Part shown: positions 34,756 through 44,280 of the stretch, in pieces
Numbering within the stretch: position 1 is the first letter of the stretch
How the letters are laid out: every line of letters starts with the position of its first letter
Assembly: GCF_018860745.1 (NCBI RefSeq)
Contig: NZ_JAHKPY010000008.1
Coordinates: forward strand, 1 to 64,000
Direction: 5' to 3'
DNA: 64,000 bases
Source: Zobellia uliginosa
Lineage (GTDB): Bacteria > Bacteroidota > Bacteroidia > Flavobacteriales > Flavobacteriaceae
Position numbers and translations under genes: made by a program
The notes under the pieces: model-generated
What the model was told of the DNA's origin: nothing
What the model saw: the letters and a program-made list of their open reading frames with translations, nothing else
The model's database searches: none

Positions 34756-35514
34756 TTAGTATGCTATATTCGCGACTATATTTTCAACAGTGGGACTTGG
34801 ATTGCCTCCTTGTGGTTCAATAGTAATATAACTAACGGCATCATCTGCATATGGCAAAGCCAAAAGTTTTTCTTGACTGCTAGCTTCCTTTATAATACCT
34901 AGGTTTAACATTTCGCCATTTACCTCGGTCCACATCTGGTAACATTGGTCTTTTGGCAAATGTGGAAGTTTGCTAACATTAATATAAGAAAGCCTTTTAA
35001 CAGGGTTTATATAGGCAACAGCCTTGAGTTCCTGTGCTTTCTTGTTTCCTTTAACGGTATACTTTTTCGTTTCAGGATTCTGAAGAACGATAAATTGATT
35101 TCTAACGTCTTCTAACTGCGCGCGCATTGTTTCTTCTAAATCGTCTATTTTATTGTTAACGATAGAATTCTCTTCTTGTAGACTTTGGTTCTTATCCCAA
35201 AAGAAATAGGATGCACCTGCAGAAATTAATACGGCAAAACTAGCAGCAACTGCCATGCGGTAAAAATTTCTTTTAAAGTTAGATTCTTTGTTAATGCTGT
35301 TAAGAATTCTTTCTTTAAGGGCTTCAGGAGCTTTAACGGCATGCATTTTAGCATACGTTTCTAAATTGTCCTGCAATTCTTCGTAAGTCTCACGTACCTT
35401 TGGGTACATGGATAGGTAGCGTTCTACTTGTAATGTTTCCTCGGGAGAGGTGGCACCTAATAGATAGCTTTCCAGTAGATCGGAGTCTAAAAATGTTTTT
35501 ATTTTTTCTTTCAT
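34756..35514 (-). CDS. Anti-sigma factor, RskA C-terminal type
   Basis: 252 residues. The N-terminal cytoplasmic domain (LLESYLLGATSPEETLQVERYL) has the anti-sigma helix pattern without a ZAS Cys/His motif. A single membrane helix follows at about residues 86-106 (MAVAASFAVLISAGASYFFW), then a short coiled coil and a periplasmic RskA-type domain (LKAVAYINPVKRLSYINVSKLP, QCYQMWTEVNGEMLNLG). It should hold the sigma factor encoded 4 bases upstream inactive until a periplasmic signal triggers release. A terminator follows. Confidence 0.92.
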   Translation of the reverse strand: MKEKIKTFLDSDLLESYLLGATSPEETLQVERYLSMYPKVRETYEELQDNLETYAKMHAVKAPEALKERILNSINKESNFKRNFYRMAVAASFAVLISAGASYFFWDKNQSLQEENSIVNNKIDDLEETMRAQLEDVRNQFIVLQNPETKKYTVKGNKKAQELKAVAYINPVKRLSYINVSKLPHLPKDQCYQMWTEVNGEMLNLGIIKEASSQEKLLALPYADDAVSYITIEPQGGNPSPTVENIVANIAY

Positions 35515-35518
35515 GTTA

Positions 35519-36085
35519 TTAGGATATCAGGTTTAATGATAACACCAACAGTAATGTAGGGCCGTAAATTTTCTTGAGTTCCCTGAGTCCAATTTTCAAT
35601 CTAGATTTAATAGTTCCCAGCGGAATATTAAGCTCATCGCTAGCTTCCTGTTGTGTCATTCCCTCAAAAAACAAGGCGTCCAACACAATTTGGTATTTGG
35701 TCTCTATTTTCTCTAAATTCTCACGGACGTCCATAAACTCTGGTCTTGTACTGTTGACGCCTAAATTATATACGTCTGAAACATCAATTTGGATTTCCTT
35801 ATCGCTTTTTGTATTTACACTTCTTAATTTATCTATAGCAGTGTTACGTGTAATACGGAATAACCACGTAAAAAGTTTTGCTTTAGACGAATCATACGAA
35901 TCAGATTTTTTCCAGATTTTTATAAAACTTTCCTGTAAGACATCCTGTGCCAATTCCTCATTGCGTACTACTTTATTGGCTACCCCCAAAAGCGTATCGC
36001 CATAATGTTCATATAGGAGAGAAATGGCTTTTTCATCTCTTTCTTGAAGCAGTTCTACAATGTGTTTTTCAAGTAGTGTACTCAT
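35519..36085 (-). CDS. ECF-type RNA polymerase sigma factor paired with anti-sigma
   Basis: 188 residues with an ATG start. Region 2: LYEHYGDTLLGVANKVVRNEELAQDVLQESFIKIWK and KLFTWLFRITRNTAIDKLRS. Region 4: YQIVLDALFFEGMTQQEASDELNIPLGTIKSRLKIGLREL. The C-terminal tail is short and hydrophobic. It is in one operon with the RskA-type anti-sigma gene (4-base gap). Its closest type is the SigK-like ECF group, which in other bacteria responds to envelope or oxidative stress. The target regulon here is unknown. Confidence 0.93.
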   Translation of the reverse strand: MSTLLEKHIVELLQERDEKAISLLYEHYGDTLLGVANKVVRNEELAQDVLQESFIKIWKKSDSYDSSKAKLFTWLFRITRNTAIDKLRSVNTKSDKEIQIDVSDVYNLGVNSTRPEFMDVRENLEKIETKYQIVLDALFFEGMTQQEASDELNIPLGTIKSRLKIGLRELKKIYGPTLLLVLSLNLIS

Positions 36086-36211
36086 ATTTTGGTTCCGGCC
36101 ATAAAAAAAATGAATGTTTGGGCATCCAATTTAAATGTTAATACCGTATATGTTTAAACGCTAATTTATAAAATTGATTTTTATATAGGCGTTTTAAAAA
36201 TATTAATAATA

Positions 36212-36240
36212 TAAATGTGCACTTGGTAACTGCACATTTA
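36212..36240. terminator. Hairpin downstream of murB (second)
   Basis: Perfect 10-bp inverted repeat TAAATGTGCA / TGCACATTTA with a 9-base spacer, followed by A/T-rich sequence on both sides. It lies in the spacer between the murB stop and the ECF sigma gene. It could be a terminator or an operator. Confidence 0.35.
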
Positions 36241-36263
36241 ATTTTTGGTTAGTTTGGTTTGGT

Positions 36264-36294
36264 ATAGCCCCCGAGATTCTTCTTTGGGGGTTAT
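36264..36294. terminator. Hairpin directly after murB
   Basis: ATAGCCCCC pairs with GGGGGTTAT (one G-U when read on the plus strand) with AGA/TCT inner pairs, immediately next to the murB stop. Pairing and T-rich tail are better on the plus strand, although the gene it borders is on the minus strand. Confidence 0.4.
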
Positions 36295-37311
36295 TTATTT
36301 TATGATGTTTACCTCCGGTAATATACTAATACCGAATTTTTTATCCACTTCATCAATGATTCTATATGCCAAGTTTAATATTTGCTGGCCTGTAGCTTCA
36401 CCATGGTTTACAAGCACTAATGCTTGATTTTCGTGAATCCCTGCGTCACCGAATCTCTTGCCTTTGAAACCACATTGTTCAATTAGCCAACCTGCTGGTA
36501 TTTTATAGCTTTCATCTGTAATTTTATAAGATGGAGCTTCGGGGTGGAGTGCAATGAACTTTGTGTAGTCTTCTAGGCTTATGATCGGGTTTTTGAAAAA
36601 ACTCCCGCTATTGCCCAAAACTGCGGGGTCTGGCAATTTACTTTGCCTAATTGCTATTACAGCATTTGAAATATCTTTTATGGTTGGGTCTAAAATCCCC
36701 ATTTTCGTTAGTTCGGTTTCAATGGCGCCATATGAGGTGTTCTTCTTATGGTTGTTTTTGCTTAATTGAAATGTTACCGATGTAATAATGTATTTTCCCT
36801 TTCCTTCATTCTTAAAAAAAGAATCACGATAACCAAATTTACAATCTTCTTTTGAAAAAGTCTTTATGGTCTGTGTTTCCATATGCATTGCGTCACAAGA
36901 AACAAAATTGTCTTTTAATTCTACACCATAAGCGCCAATATTTTGAATTGGAGCTGTGCCTGTATTGCCTGGAATAAGTGACATGTTTTCTAGACCTCCA
37001 AAATTGTGGTCTAAGGTCCATAGCACCATTTGATGCCAGTTTTCGCCGGCCATTACCTTTAAGATAACCTTGTCATCACTTTCTTCAATGACTTCTTTTC
37101 CTTTTAGATTGATATGGAAAACCAAGGCATCAACATCATTGGTTATAAGCATATTACTGCCACCGCTTAATATGAATTTATTAGGATATCCATCCAATTG
37201 AAGCGCCTGTTTAAGATCTTTTAAACTATTGATTTCTATAAAGAACCGTGCCTTGGCATCAATTCCAAAAGTATTATAGGGCTTAAGGGATATATCTTTT
37301 TTGACCTCCAT
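36295..37311 (-). CDS. murB: UDP-N-acetylmuramate dehydrogenase (UDP-N-acetylenolpyruvoylglucosamine reductase)
   Basis: 338 residues. This FAD enzyme reduces the enolpyruvyl group to make UDP-MurNAc, a committed step of peptidoglycan synthesis in the cytosol. Visible motifs: LKPYNTFGIDAKARFF, FILSGGSNMLI (FAD diphosphate), SLIPGNTGTAPIQNIGAYG, CKFGYRDSFFK and the catalytic-loop region LGNSGSFFKNP, with the C-terminal GWLIEQCGFKGKR. This is the type I MurB layout. Its ATG overlaps the stop of the aminotransferase gene by one base (TAATG), so the two genes are co-translated. Confidence 0.96.
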   Translation of the reverse strand: MEVKKDISLKPYNTFGIDAKARFFIEINSLKDLKQALQLDGYPNKFILSGGSNMLITNDVDALVFHINLKGKEVIEESDDKVILKVMAGENWHQMVLWTLDHNFGGLENMSLIPGNTGTAPIQNIGAYGVELKDNFVSCDAMHMETQTIKTFSKEDCKFGYRDSFFKNEGKGKYIITSVTFQLSKNNHKKNTSYGAIETELTKMGILDPTIKDISNAVIAIRQSKLPDPAVLGNSGSFFKNPIISLEDYTKFIALHPEAPSYKITDESYKIPAGWLIEQCGFKGKRFGDAGIHENQALVLVNHGEATGQQILNLAYRIIDEVDKKFGISILPEVNIIK

Positions 37312-38501
37312 TAAGCTATATAACTTTTTAACGCTTCCTTTAGTATGTTAACGGCCCTTTTTAAGTTGTCCTTGTCCAAAACATAGGCAATCCTTATCTG
37401 GTTCTTCCCATAACCTTCCGAGGCATAAAACCCTGCGGCAGGTGCGACCATAACAGTTTCATTGTTCAATCTAAAATCTTCCAATAGCCACTGTGCAAAA
37501 TCATCTGCATCTGTAATAGGTAATTCTGCAATACAGTAAAAGGCACCTTGGGGCCTACCAATTTTAATACCATCTATTTTTTCTAATTCTTCAATAAGTA
37601 TATTTCTTCTGCCAACATATTCTTCTTTGACATCATCAAAATAACTTTGTGGTGTTTCCAAAGCGGCTTCGCTAGCAATTTGGGCATAAGTTGGCGGTGA
37701 TAATCGTGCTTGTGCAAACTTTAAAGCCGTTTTAATAACCTCTCTGTTTTTTGTTACTAAACAACCAATACGAGCGCCACACATACTATATCTCTTGCTT
37801 ACGGAGTCTACGATAATGGCATTTTCCTCTAATCCTTTTTCTTGTAGAATAGAGTAGTGCTCCTTACCATCATAAGTGAATTCTCTATATACTTCGTCCG
37901 CAATTAAGAATAGGTCATGCTTTTTAACGATGGCAGCTAGTTTCTTAATTTCTTCTTTGGTGTACAGGTAGCCCGTAGGGTTCCCTGGGTTACATATAAG
38001 TATAGCCTTTGTTCTTGGGGTAATCAACTTTTCGAATTCTTCAATGGCAGGAAGGGCAAAATTAGAATCGATGTGAGATATTACGGGAACAACTTTTACT
38101 CCTGTAGCGGTTGCAAAGCCGTTATAGTTCGCGTAAAACGGTTCTGGAATAATAATTTCATCACCATTATCTGCAATGCTGCCCATTGTAAAAGCAAGAG
38201 CTTCAGAACCACCGGTGGTTACAATTATATCTTTCCCTTCTACCAGAATATCGTTTTTAGCATAGTATGCGGCAAGTTTTTCGCGATATTCTTCGGAACC
38301 TTCGGTACGGCTGTAGGCTATAACGTCTAATGTGTTATTCTTTACTGCATCTAAGGCTACCTGGGGTGTTTTGATATCAGGTTGACCAATGTTTAGGTGA
38401 ATTACTTTAACGCCTTTCTTCTTTGCTTCTTCAGCAAAAGGAACTAATTTTCTAATAGGCGATTCGGGCATAGAAAGCCCTTTTTGTGATACTAAAGGCA
38501 T
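37311..38501 (-). CDS. Class I pyridoxal-phosphate aminotransferase (aspartate aminotransferase-like)
   Basis: 396 residues from the ATG at 38501 (MPLVSQKGLSMPESPIRKL), with a TTG extension upstream rejected. Fold type I motifs: HLNIGQPDIKTP, TTGGSEALAFTMG, ICNPGNPTGYLY, FLIADEVYREFTYDG and the PLP lysine in VDSVSKRYSMCGARIG, plus RIAYVL (substrate-carboxylate Arg). The likely reaction is aspartate/2-oxoglutarate or broad amino-acid transamination; the exact substrate cannot be told. It is coupled to murB by a one-base overlap, which suggests only shared expression. Confidence 0.92.
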   Translation of the reverse strand: MPLVSQKGLSMPESPIRKLVPFAEEAKKKGVKVIHLNIGQPDIKTPQVALDAVKNNTLDVIAYSRTEGSEEYREKLAAYYAKNDILVEGKDIIVTTGGSEALAFTMGSIADNGDEIIIPEPFYANYNGFATATGVKVVPVISHIDSNFALPAIEEFEKLITPRTKAILICNPGNPTGYLYTKEEIKKLAAIVKKHDLFLIADEVYREFTYDGKEHYSILQEKGLEENAIIVDSVSKRYSMCGARIGCLVTKNREVIKTALKFAQARLSPPTYAQIASEAALETPQSYFDDVKEEYVGRRNILIEELEKIDGIKIGRPQGAFYCIAELPITDADDFAQWLLEDFRLNNETVMVAPAAGFYASEGYGKNQIRIAYVLDKDNLKRAVNILKEALKSYIA

Positions 38502-38642
38502 ATAGGTGCTATTTTGCTGCAAAAATGAGGAAACCAAACGAGAAAACCATGCGAGATAAGGAAATCGTTTATTGGTCTTTTGTTAAAAAATCATATGTGT
38601 ATCTTAAAATATCGTAGATTAAAGAGGATAATATGAAAAAAG

Positions 38643-39971
38643 TTGAAAAAGCTGCAACCACATATCATATTCTTTTTAATGTTACTTTCTTCATTGGTAA
38701 CGGCACAGGGCTTCTATTTGCCTCAGGGGCAGAAAGTGCAAAAAATAAAATTTCAGTTCCTAAATAATCTTATGATAGTGCCTATTGACGTTAATGGCAC
38801 AGAATTATCTTTTATACTTGATTCTGGGGTAAGTACGCCTATTTTGTTCAATATATCCGAAACCGATTCGGTACAGATCAACAATGTCTCGGAGGTTAGT
38901 ATTAAAGGTTTTGGAAATGATGCGCCTATAAAAGCCCTGATTTCAAAAGGAAATCAATTTCGACTAAAAAATATAACGAATGAGAATCAGAAGCTTTTCA
39001 TTGTAATGGATAAGAGTATTAATTTTTCTACCTCTTTGGGTATTCCCGTACACGGTATCATAGGGTATGACCTTTTTAGAGATTTTGTGGTGGACATCAA
39101 CTACATCAAAAAAATCATCAAATTCAGAGATTCCAACAGTTATACATATAAAAAAAGTGAAAACAAGGAGGTTTTACCTCTATCAATAAGGGCTAAGAAG
39201 GCGTATTTAAATACTGGCCTTCAATTAAAGCAAGGCAAGGAGCTTCCTGTTCGCTTACTTTTGGATACCGGTAGTAGTGATGCGCTTTGGCTTTTTGAGA
39301 ACGATTCAATAAATGTTCCGGATAAGCACTATGATGATTTTTTAGGTAAAGGTCTAAATGGAAATATATATGGAAAAAGAACAAAAGTAGACGGCCTGCG
39401 CATAGGGCGTTTTGTTTTAAAGGATGCAAAAGCGGCTTTTCCGGATAAAGAATCTATGCGTGCACTCAAGAATCTGGTGAGTCGTAACGGCAGTCTTGGT
39501 GGCTGTGTATTAAAACGTTTTCATGTGGTTTTTGATTACCGGCGTAACCGTATTGTACTGAGTAAGAATTCTAACTTCAATAAGCCTTTTAAATACAATT
39601 TATCCGGATTGGACCTCCAACATGATGGAATCCGTTACATAGCGGAAAGTATTGCTGATGAAAGGGGAGTGGTATATAATGATAAAAGAGAATTTGGTGA
39701 TGTACAGGTACTTTTTGAAGATCAAACTAGACTTAGTGTGGCTCCGGAAATAATTGTATCCGCTATTAGGGCTGGAAGTCCTGCACACGAAGTGGGTCTA
39801 AAGGAGGGTGATGTTATATTGGCAGTGAACGGAAAAAAAATTCACAAATACAAACTTCAGGATATTTTGGAGATGATCAATGAAAAGGAAGGCAAACGTA
39901 TTAAACTCTTAATTGAGCGCTACAATTCTGATTTGCTTTTTACGTTCGTTCTAAAAAATATGCTCAAATAA
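38643..39971 (+). CDS. Retropepsin-like aspartic protease with PDZ domain
   Basis: 442 residues beginning at a TTG that gives a good signal peptide (LLSSLVTAQG). A nearby ATG at 38633 is in another frame and leads to a short dead-end peptide. Two pepsin-like Asp motifs are seen, LSFILDSGVSTP and RLLLDTGSSDALW, so the protein contains both halves of an aspartic protease fold (Asp_protease_2). A C-terminal PDZ domain (VSAIRAGSPAHEVGLKEGDVILAVNGKKI) follows. It is presumably a periplasmic protease or protease-like protein. The first motif has DSG in place of DTG. A bidirectional terminator follows. Confidence 0.88.
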   Translation: MKKLQPHIIFFLMLLSSLVTAQGFYLPQGQKVQKIKFQFLNNLMIVPIDVNGTELSFILDSGVSTPILFNISETDSVQINNVSEVSIKGFGNDAPIKALISKGNQFRLKNITNENQKLFIVMDKSINFSTSLGIPVHGIIGYDLFRDFVVDINYIKKIIKFRDSNSYTYKKSENKEVLPLSIRAKKAYLNTGLQLKQGKELPVRLLLDTGSSDALWLFENDSINVPDKHYDDFLGKGLNGNIYGKRTKVDGLRIGRFVLKDAKAAFPDKESMRALKNLVSRNGSLGGCVLKRFHVVFDYRRNRIVLSKNSNFNKPFKYNLSGLDLQHDGIRYIAESIADERGVVYNDKREFGDVQVLFEDQTRLSVAPEIIVSAIRAGSPAHEVGLKEGDVILAVNGKKIHKYKLQDILEMINEKEGKRIKLLIERYNSDLLFTFVLKNMLK

Positions 39972-40002
39972 AAAGCCCCGATCGTTCGATCAGGGCTTTT
40001 TT
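39970..40002. terminator. Bidirectional rho-independent terminator
   Basis: AAAAAGCCC-C-GATCG / CGATC-A-GGGCTTTTT with a 2-base loop. It is flanked by A and T runs and lies between convergent genes, so it can stop transcription in both directions. Confidence 0.88.
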
Positions 40003-40019
40003 GAATTTTATAGATAATG

Positions 40020-40406
40020 TTATTTGCCTTCAGCGGCCTTAACCTCACCTTTAATTTTTAGAACCTTAGTAGGTGTGTCTGCATTAGAGATAACGGTAAT
40101 CGCTTTTCTAATAGGACCTACACGGTTAGTATCATATTTTACAGAAATCTCACCTGTTTTTCCCGGTAAAATTGGATCTTCGGGTTTTTTAGGAATTGTA
40201 CAACCACAACTAGAGCTTACCTTACTGATAATAAGAGGTGCTTGCCCCGTATTCGTAAATTCAAAAACGCGAACACCATCGGCTCCTTTTTGGATTTCAC
40301 CGTAATCCACGGTTTCAGATTTGAATTCAATTTTGGCCGCTTTGTCCTGTGCGGTTAGGGATAAGCCCATTAGGCCAACAAATAATACAAGTACTATTTT
40401 TTTCAT
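40020..40406 (-). CDS. DUF1573 domain secreted protein
   Basis: 128 residues with a signal peptide (cleavage near LSLTAQ). The DUF1573 immunoglobulin-like domain is complete: VDYGEIQKGADGVRVFEFTN, PLIISKVSSSCGCTIPKKPE and PGKTGEISVKYDTN, with the conserved SSCGCT motif. The family is abundant in Bacteroidota as small periplasmic or surface proteins of unknown function, related in fold to ASPM/Hydin-type beta domains. It is monocistronic, with a candidate promoter 22-54 bases upstream. Confidence 0.9.
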   Translation of the reverse strand: MKKIVLVLFVGLMGLSLTAQDKAAKIEFKSETVDYGEIQKGADGVRVFEFTNTGQAPLIISKVSSSCGCTIPKKPEDPILPGKTGEISVKYDTNRVGPIRKAITVISNADTPTKVLKIKGEVKAAEGK

Positions 40407-40427
40407 TTTGTTAAATTTAGGGAATAA

Positions 40428-40460
40428 TAAAGATAAATCTTTTCAGATGAACCTCCAAAA
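40428..40460 (-). promoter_or_regulatory. Putative promoter of the DUF1573 gene
   Basis: On the minus strand TTTTGG (-33 type) is followed by a 19-base spacer and TATCTTTA, one mismatch from TAnnTTTG. It is 21 bases before the ATG. Confidence 0.4.
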
Positions 40461-40605
40461 TTCTTTTGTTATCTGTTAACGTTACTTATTTTTGTTTCGT
40501 ATTTAAAATTCGGCAAAATTGCCATAAACTATATATAACGTAACTACTTATTTCGGTCTTTATTGTTACGACCGTCATTCCTTAGACAAAAACCGTTCCA
40601 AAAAT

Positions 40606-43236
40606 ATGGATATCCCTTCTAAATATGAGGCCTTAAAAGCTGAAAGCCACTGGTATGACTACTGGATGGAGCATGACTATTTTTCTTCTACGCCAGATGA
40701 AAGAGAGCCGTATACTATAGTAATTCCTCCTCCAAATGTTACTGGAGTACTTCATATGGGGCATATGCTTAATAATACCATACAAGATGTATTAATTAGA
40801 AGAGCGCGTCTAATGGGGAAAAATGCATGTTGGGTGCCTGGTATGGACCATGCTTCTATTGCCACTGAGGCCAAAGTTGTGGCTAAATTAAAATCAGAAG
40901 GTATTGATAAGGCTGATTTAAGTAGAGAAGAGTTTCTAAAACATGCGTGGGATTGGACGGATGAATACGGTGGTGCTATTCTTGGGCAACTTAAAAAATT
41001 AGGAGCATCCTGCGATTGGAAACGCACGAAGTTTACCATGGATGATGACATGTACCAATCTGTAATCAAGGTTTTTGTTGATTTATTCAATAAAGGTCTG
41101 ATTTATAGAGGGCATCGTATGGTTAACTGGGATCCAGAAGCGCAGACCACACTTTCTGATGAAGAGGTCATCTATGAGGAAAAGCAAGGTCTTTTATATT
41201 ACTTGTCTTACCCAATTGAAGGTTCTGATGAGCGTGTAACTATTGCTACAACAAGGCCTGAAACAATCTTAGGGGATACTGCTATTTGCATTAACCCTAA
41301 TGATGAACGGTACCGCCATTTACGTGGTAAGAAAGTAGTGGTCCCTATTTCCGGAAGGGTAATACCTATCATAGAAGATGAATATGTAGATATTGAATTT
41401 GGAACAGGTTGTTTAAAAATAACTCCAGCTCATGATATTAACGATAAGGCATTAGGGGAAAAGCATAATCTTGAAACCATAGATATTTTCAATGCTAATG
41501 CTACTTTAAACTCATTTGGACTGCATTACGAAGGCAAGGACCGTTTTGTTGTCCGAAAAGAAATTACCAAGGAACTTGAAGAAAAAGGATTTTTGGTAAA
41601 GAAAGAGAACTACGTAAATAAAGTTGGTACTTCTGAACGTACTAAAGCGGTCATTGAGCCACGTTTGAGTGATCAATGGTTCTTAAAGATGGAAGATTTA
41701 GTAAAGCCTGCTATCAAGGCAGTACTTGAAACTGAAGAAGTAAAGTTCTTCCCAAAAAAATTCGAGAATACGTATCGCCATTGGATGGAGAATATTCGCG
41801 ATTGGAATATTTCCCGTCAGCTGTGGTGGGGACAACAGATTCCCGCTTTCTATTTCGGTGACGGGCAAGAAGATTTTGTAGTTGCAGAAACTGCCGGAGA
41901 GGCCTTGAAATTGGCGCAAGAAAAGTCGGGGAATGCCAATTTGACAGAAGCTAACCTTAGGCAAGATGAAGATGCTTTGGATACTTGGTTTTCTTCGTGG
42001 TTATGGCCAATAAGTGTTTTTAACGGTATTTTGGAACCTGACAATGAAGAAGTAAACTATTATTATCCTACCAACGATTTGGTTACGGGTCCGGATATTA
42101 TTTTCTTTTGGGTGGCCAGAATGATTATTTCCGGGTATGAATATCGTGATGAGCGTCCTTTTCAAAATGTATATTTTACTGGGTTGGTACGGGATAAGCA
42201 ACGTAGAAAAATGTCTAAGTCGCTAGGAAATTCACCAGATGCACTTAAATTGATAGAGGATTACGGTGCAGATGGTGTTCGTGTTGGACTTTTATTAAGT
42301 TCTGCTGCGGGTAACGATCTAATGTTCGATGAAGATTTATGCCAACAAGGGAAGAACTTCGCCAATAAAATATGGAATGGTTTCCGACTGTTAAAAGGGT
42401 GGGAAATAGCAGATTTACCGCAACCTGAAGCGTCTAAACTAGGAATTGATTGGTATAAAGCCAAATTCAATAAAACCTTGGTTGAGATTGAAGACCATTT
42501 TAGTAAATACCGTATTTCGGATGCTTTAATGGCTATTTATAAATTGGTTTGGGATGATTATAGTTCCTGGTTGTTGGAGATTATAAAACCTGATTACCAA
42601 AAACCTATTGATAGGACTACTTACGAAGCGGTTATTTCTTTGTTTGAACAAAACTTGAAACTGTTACATCCGTTTATGCCCTTCTTAACAGAAGAGGTGT
42701 GGCAACACATTACGGAACGTACACCGGAAAATGCTTTGGTTGTTGCTGAATGGCCAAAAGTGGAGAAGGTAGACGAAGTACTTATTGACAGTTTTGATAT
42801 TGCGGCTGAAGTTGTTTCTGGGGTTAGAAATATCCGAAAAGAAAAGAATATACCAATGAAGGAGAGTTTAGAGCTTATGGTTTTAAACGAAGGTGATTTG
42901 GCTAAAATTTGGGACGTAGTTATAGAAAAACTGACTAATATTTCTGAAGTATCTTATGTTGAGACCACGGTAGACGGCGCTTTGTCTTTTAGAGTAAAGA
43001 GTAATGAATACTTTGTGCCCATGAGTGGCGCAATAGATATTGAGGCAGAAATTAAAAAGATAGAAGAAGAATTGAAGTATACTAAAGGCTTTTTAAAATC
43101 CGTACAGAAGAAACTTTCCAATGAGCGTTTTGTTAATAATGCACCAGAAAAAGTGATAAGTATAGAGCGCCAAAAGCAAGCGGATGCTGAGGCTAAAATA
43201 GAAACATTAGAGAAAAGTTTAGCTAGTTTGGAGTAA
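40606..43236 (+). CDS. valS: Valine--tRNA ligase
   Basis: An 876-residue class Ia aminoacyl-tRNA synthetase that charges tRNA-Val in the cytosol. [13 protein letters not shown] carries the HIGH-type motif (residues 50-53) and [11 protein letters not shown] carries KMSKS near residue 535. The editing domain ([13 protein letters not shown]) and the ValRS-specific WFLKMEDL follow the family order. The C-terminal 65 residues form the ValRS tRNA-binding coiled coil ([17 protein letters not shown]). It has a leader of about 200 bases with no recognised riboswitch or T-box, and a hairpin terminator in the next gene's 3' end. Confidence 0.97.
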   Translation: MDIPSKYEALKAESHWYDYWMEHDYFSSTPDEREPYTIVIPPPNVTGVLHMGHMLNNTIQDVLIRRARLMGKNACWVPGMDHASIATEAKVVAKLKSEGIDKADLSREEFLKHAWDWTDEYGGAILGQLKKLGASCDWKRTKFTMDDDMYQSVIKVFVDLFNKGLIYRGHRMVNWDPEAQTTLSDEEVIYEEKQGLLYYLSYPIEGSDERVTIATTRPETILGDTAICINPNDERYRHLRGKKVVVPISGRVIPIIEDEYVDIEFGTGCLKITPAHDINDKALGEKHNLETIDIFNANATLNSFGLHYEGKDRFVVRKEITKELEEKGFLVKKENYVNKVGTSERTKAVIEPRLSDQWFLKMEDLVKPAIKAVLETEEVKFFPKKFENTYRHWMENIRDWNISRQLWWGQQIPAFYFGDGQEDFVVAETAGEALKLAQEKSGNANLTEANLRQDEDALDTWFSSWLWPISVFNGILEPDNEEVNYYYPTNDLVTGPDIIFFWVARMIISGYEYRDERPFQNVYFTGLVRDKQRRKMSKSLGNSPDALKLIEDYGADGVRVGLLLSSAAGNDLMFDEDLCQQGKNFANKIWNGFRLLKGWEIADLPQPEASKLGIDWYKAKFNKTLVEIEDHFSKYRISDALMAIYKLVWDDYSSWLLEIIKPDYQKPIDRTTYEAVISLFEQNLKLLHPFMPFLTEEVWQHITERTPENALVVAEWPKVEKVDEVLIDSFDIAAEVVSGVRNIRKEKNIPMKESLELMVLNEGDLAKIWDVVIEKLTNISEVSYVETTVDGALSFRVKSNEYFVPMSGAIDIEAEIKKIEEELKYTKGFLKSVQKKLSNERFVNNAPEKVISIERQKQADAEAKIETLEKSLASLE

Positions 43237-43256
43237 GCTTTTCTACTAAATTAAAT

Positions 43257-43292
43257 ACAGTCGGTTATTCTATTAATAGAGTATCCGGCTGT
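43257..43292 (+). terminator. Probable valS terminator overlapping the convergent gene
   Basis: A long imperfect stem from ACAGTCGG to CCGGCTGT with a TTAA loop is followed by TTTTG on the plus strand. It lies 20 bases after the valS stop and partly inside the 3' coding end of the minus-strand zinc-ribbon gene. Confidence 0.5.
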
Positions 43293-44104
43293 TTTGTTAA
43301 AGGGCGATTAGGGCTGTCATTCCCATAAAAGGGGAGTAGTTTGTATTTATCGGCAAATCGTCCTCTAATATCTTCCTGTGTGGGTGTGCGTACAAGAACG
43401 GTATTCCACTTTCCTTTAATACCAATATAGAGCGAATCGAATTGTTTTTGTGAATCTATTTGATAAATACAATCTTCTAATATTTCAAGAATGTCTTTTC
43501 TAAATTTGGGTTCAATCTTTTTAATATCTTTTATTCTTAAAAGTATTAAAAGTTTGTTTGCGTTCTGCTTTGAATAGTATTCAATGTTTTCTGTATCTAC
43601 CCCACTTACTATTTCATAATCAACACAACTTTTTAGAGATGTTGAAATAGAATCTTTATGGTTTTTAGTTAATTTGGCAACTTTTTTTAAATCAGCATCC
43701 AACCATTCTTTTCTGGGGTCTATATCGGCAGTGTTATTGGTATCTCCGGAGCGAGAATAAACTCCAAAAATTGACAATGAAAAGACGATTATGAAAAATA
43801 AAACAAGAATCAAACATCCTGAGCTCTGCCACAAGGGTCGTTTGGCAGGGTTTGTATTATTTTCTACCTCAAGGCTTTTGAGCATCTCAGGGGTAAACTC
43901 TGCAAATGCGTAACTTTTTTTACAATGACTACATTCTGCTATGTGCTTTTTCCAAAGCGGGAACATTGGTATCCAGAAGAAGTGAAAATAGTTGCCATAG
44001 GTAGATACGGTAAAAGAATCTTGCGATTGGCAGTAAAGACATGTTGTTCTCCTCAGTTTTCGTTCCTTGATTTTACTGGCGCGCGTGCCGAAAAAGAAAA
44101 TCAT
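43265..44104 (-). CDS. Zinc-ribbon membrane protein
   Basis: 279 residues from the ATG at 44104 (MIFFFGTRASKIKERKL); the longer TTG frame is not supported. Residues 20-65 hold a zinc ribbon: CLYCQSQ and, after a hydrophobic FHFFWIPMFPLWKK segment, CSHCKKSYAF. This resembles the zinc_ribbon_15 family of Flavobacteria. A membrane helix follows at about residues 92-114 (GCLILVLFFIIVFSLSIFGVY) and a C-terminal domain of about 160 residues that I do not recognise. Function is unknown. It is divergent from the tetR gene, with an AACGTCA/TGACGTT inverted repeat between them. Confidence 0.78.
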   Translation of the reverse strand: MIFFFGTRASKIKERKLRRTTCLYCQSQDSFTVSTYGNYFHFFWIPMFPLWKKHIAECSHCKKSYAFAEFTPEMLKSLEVENNTNPAKRPLWQSSGCLILVLFFIIVFSLSIFGVYSRSGDTNNTADIDPRKEWLDADLKKVAKLTKNHKDSISTSLKSCVDYEIVSGVDTENIEYYSKQNANKLLILLRIKDIKKIEPKFRKDILEILEDCIYQIDSQKQFDSLYIGIKGKWNTVLVRTPTQEDIRGRFADKYKLLPFYGNDSPNRPLTKQPDTLLIE

Positions 44105-44153
44105 ATAGTTTAATTGTATTAATAGGCTTGGTGACAACCTTTTGTTATTCTTT

Positions 44154-44173
44154 AACGTCAAAGGTATGACGTT
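44154..44173. promoter_or_regulatory. Operator-like inverted repeat AACGTCA-N6-TGACGTT
   Basis: A perfect 7-bp inverted repeat with a 6-base spacer in the divergent region between the zinc-ribbon gene (start 44104) and tetR (start 44281). It has the size of a dimeric regulator site; the regulator is unknown. Confidence 0.4.
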
Positions 44174-44238
44174 GATTGTATTTCATTCTCCCTGTATTCA
44201 GGGATTTATGGATTTTATTTAATATTAAGTTGTAAATT

Positions 44239-44264
44239 TATAAATGAATTTATATTCACTTTAA
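44239..44264. promoter_or_regulatory. Putative TetR operator upstream of tetR
   Basis: The half-site TATAAATGAA is followed by 6 bases and TTCACTTTAA (7 of 10 matches to the perfect arm). The TGAA-N6-TTCA core is intact. It lies 16 bases before the GTG start of the TetR gene and shares the 13-mer ATTTATAAATGAA with the site at 44863. Confidence 0.55.
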
Positions 44265-44280
44265 TTGTAATATCAGTAAT

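Noticed and set aside
38633-38770. ATG-started frame just upstream of the aspartic protease
   Set aside because: It is out of frame with the conserved protease and stops after about 45 codons; the TTG at 38643 gives a good signal peptide and the full protein.
40407-40605. Possible T-box or riboswitch upstream of valS
   Set aside because: No T-box sequence, specifier loop or recognisable aptamer was seen in the 199-base leader.
44189-44204. TCCCTG-TATT-CAGGGA hairpin upstream of tetR
   Set aside because: A 6-bp stem without a T run and not placed after any gene on its strand; not called as a terminator.
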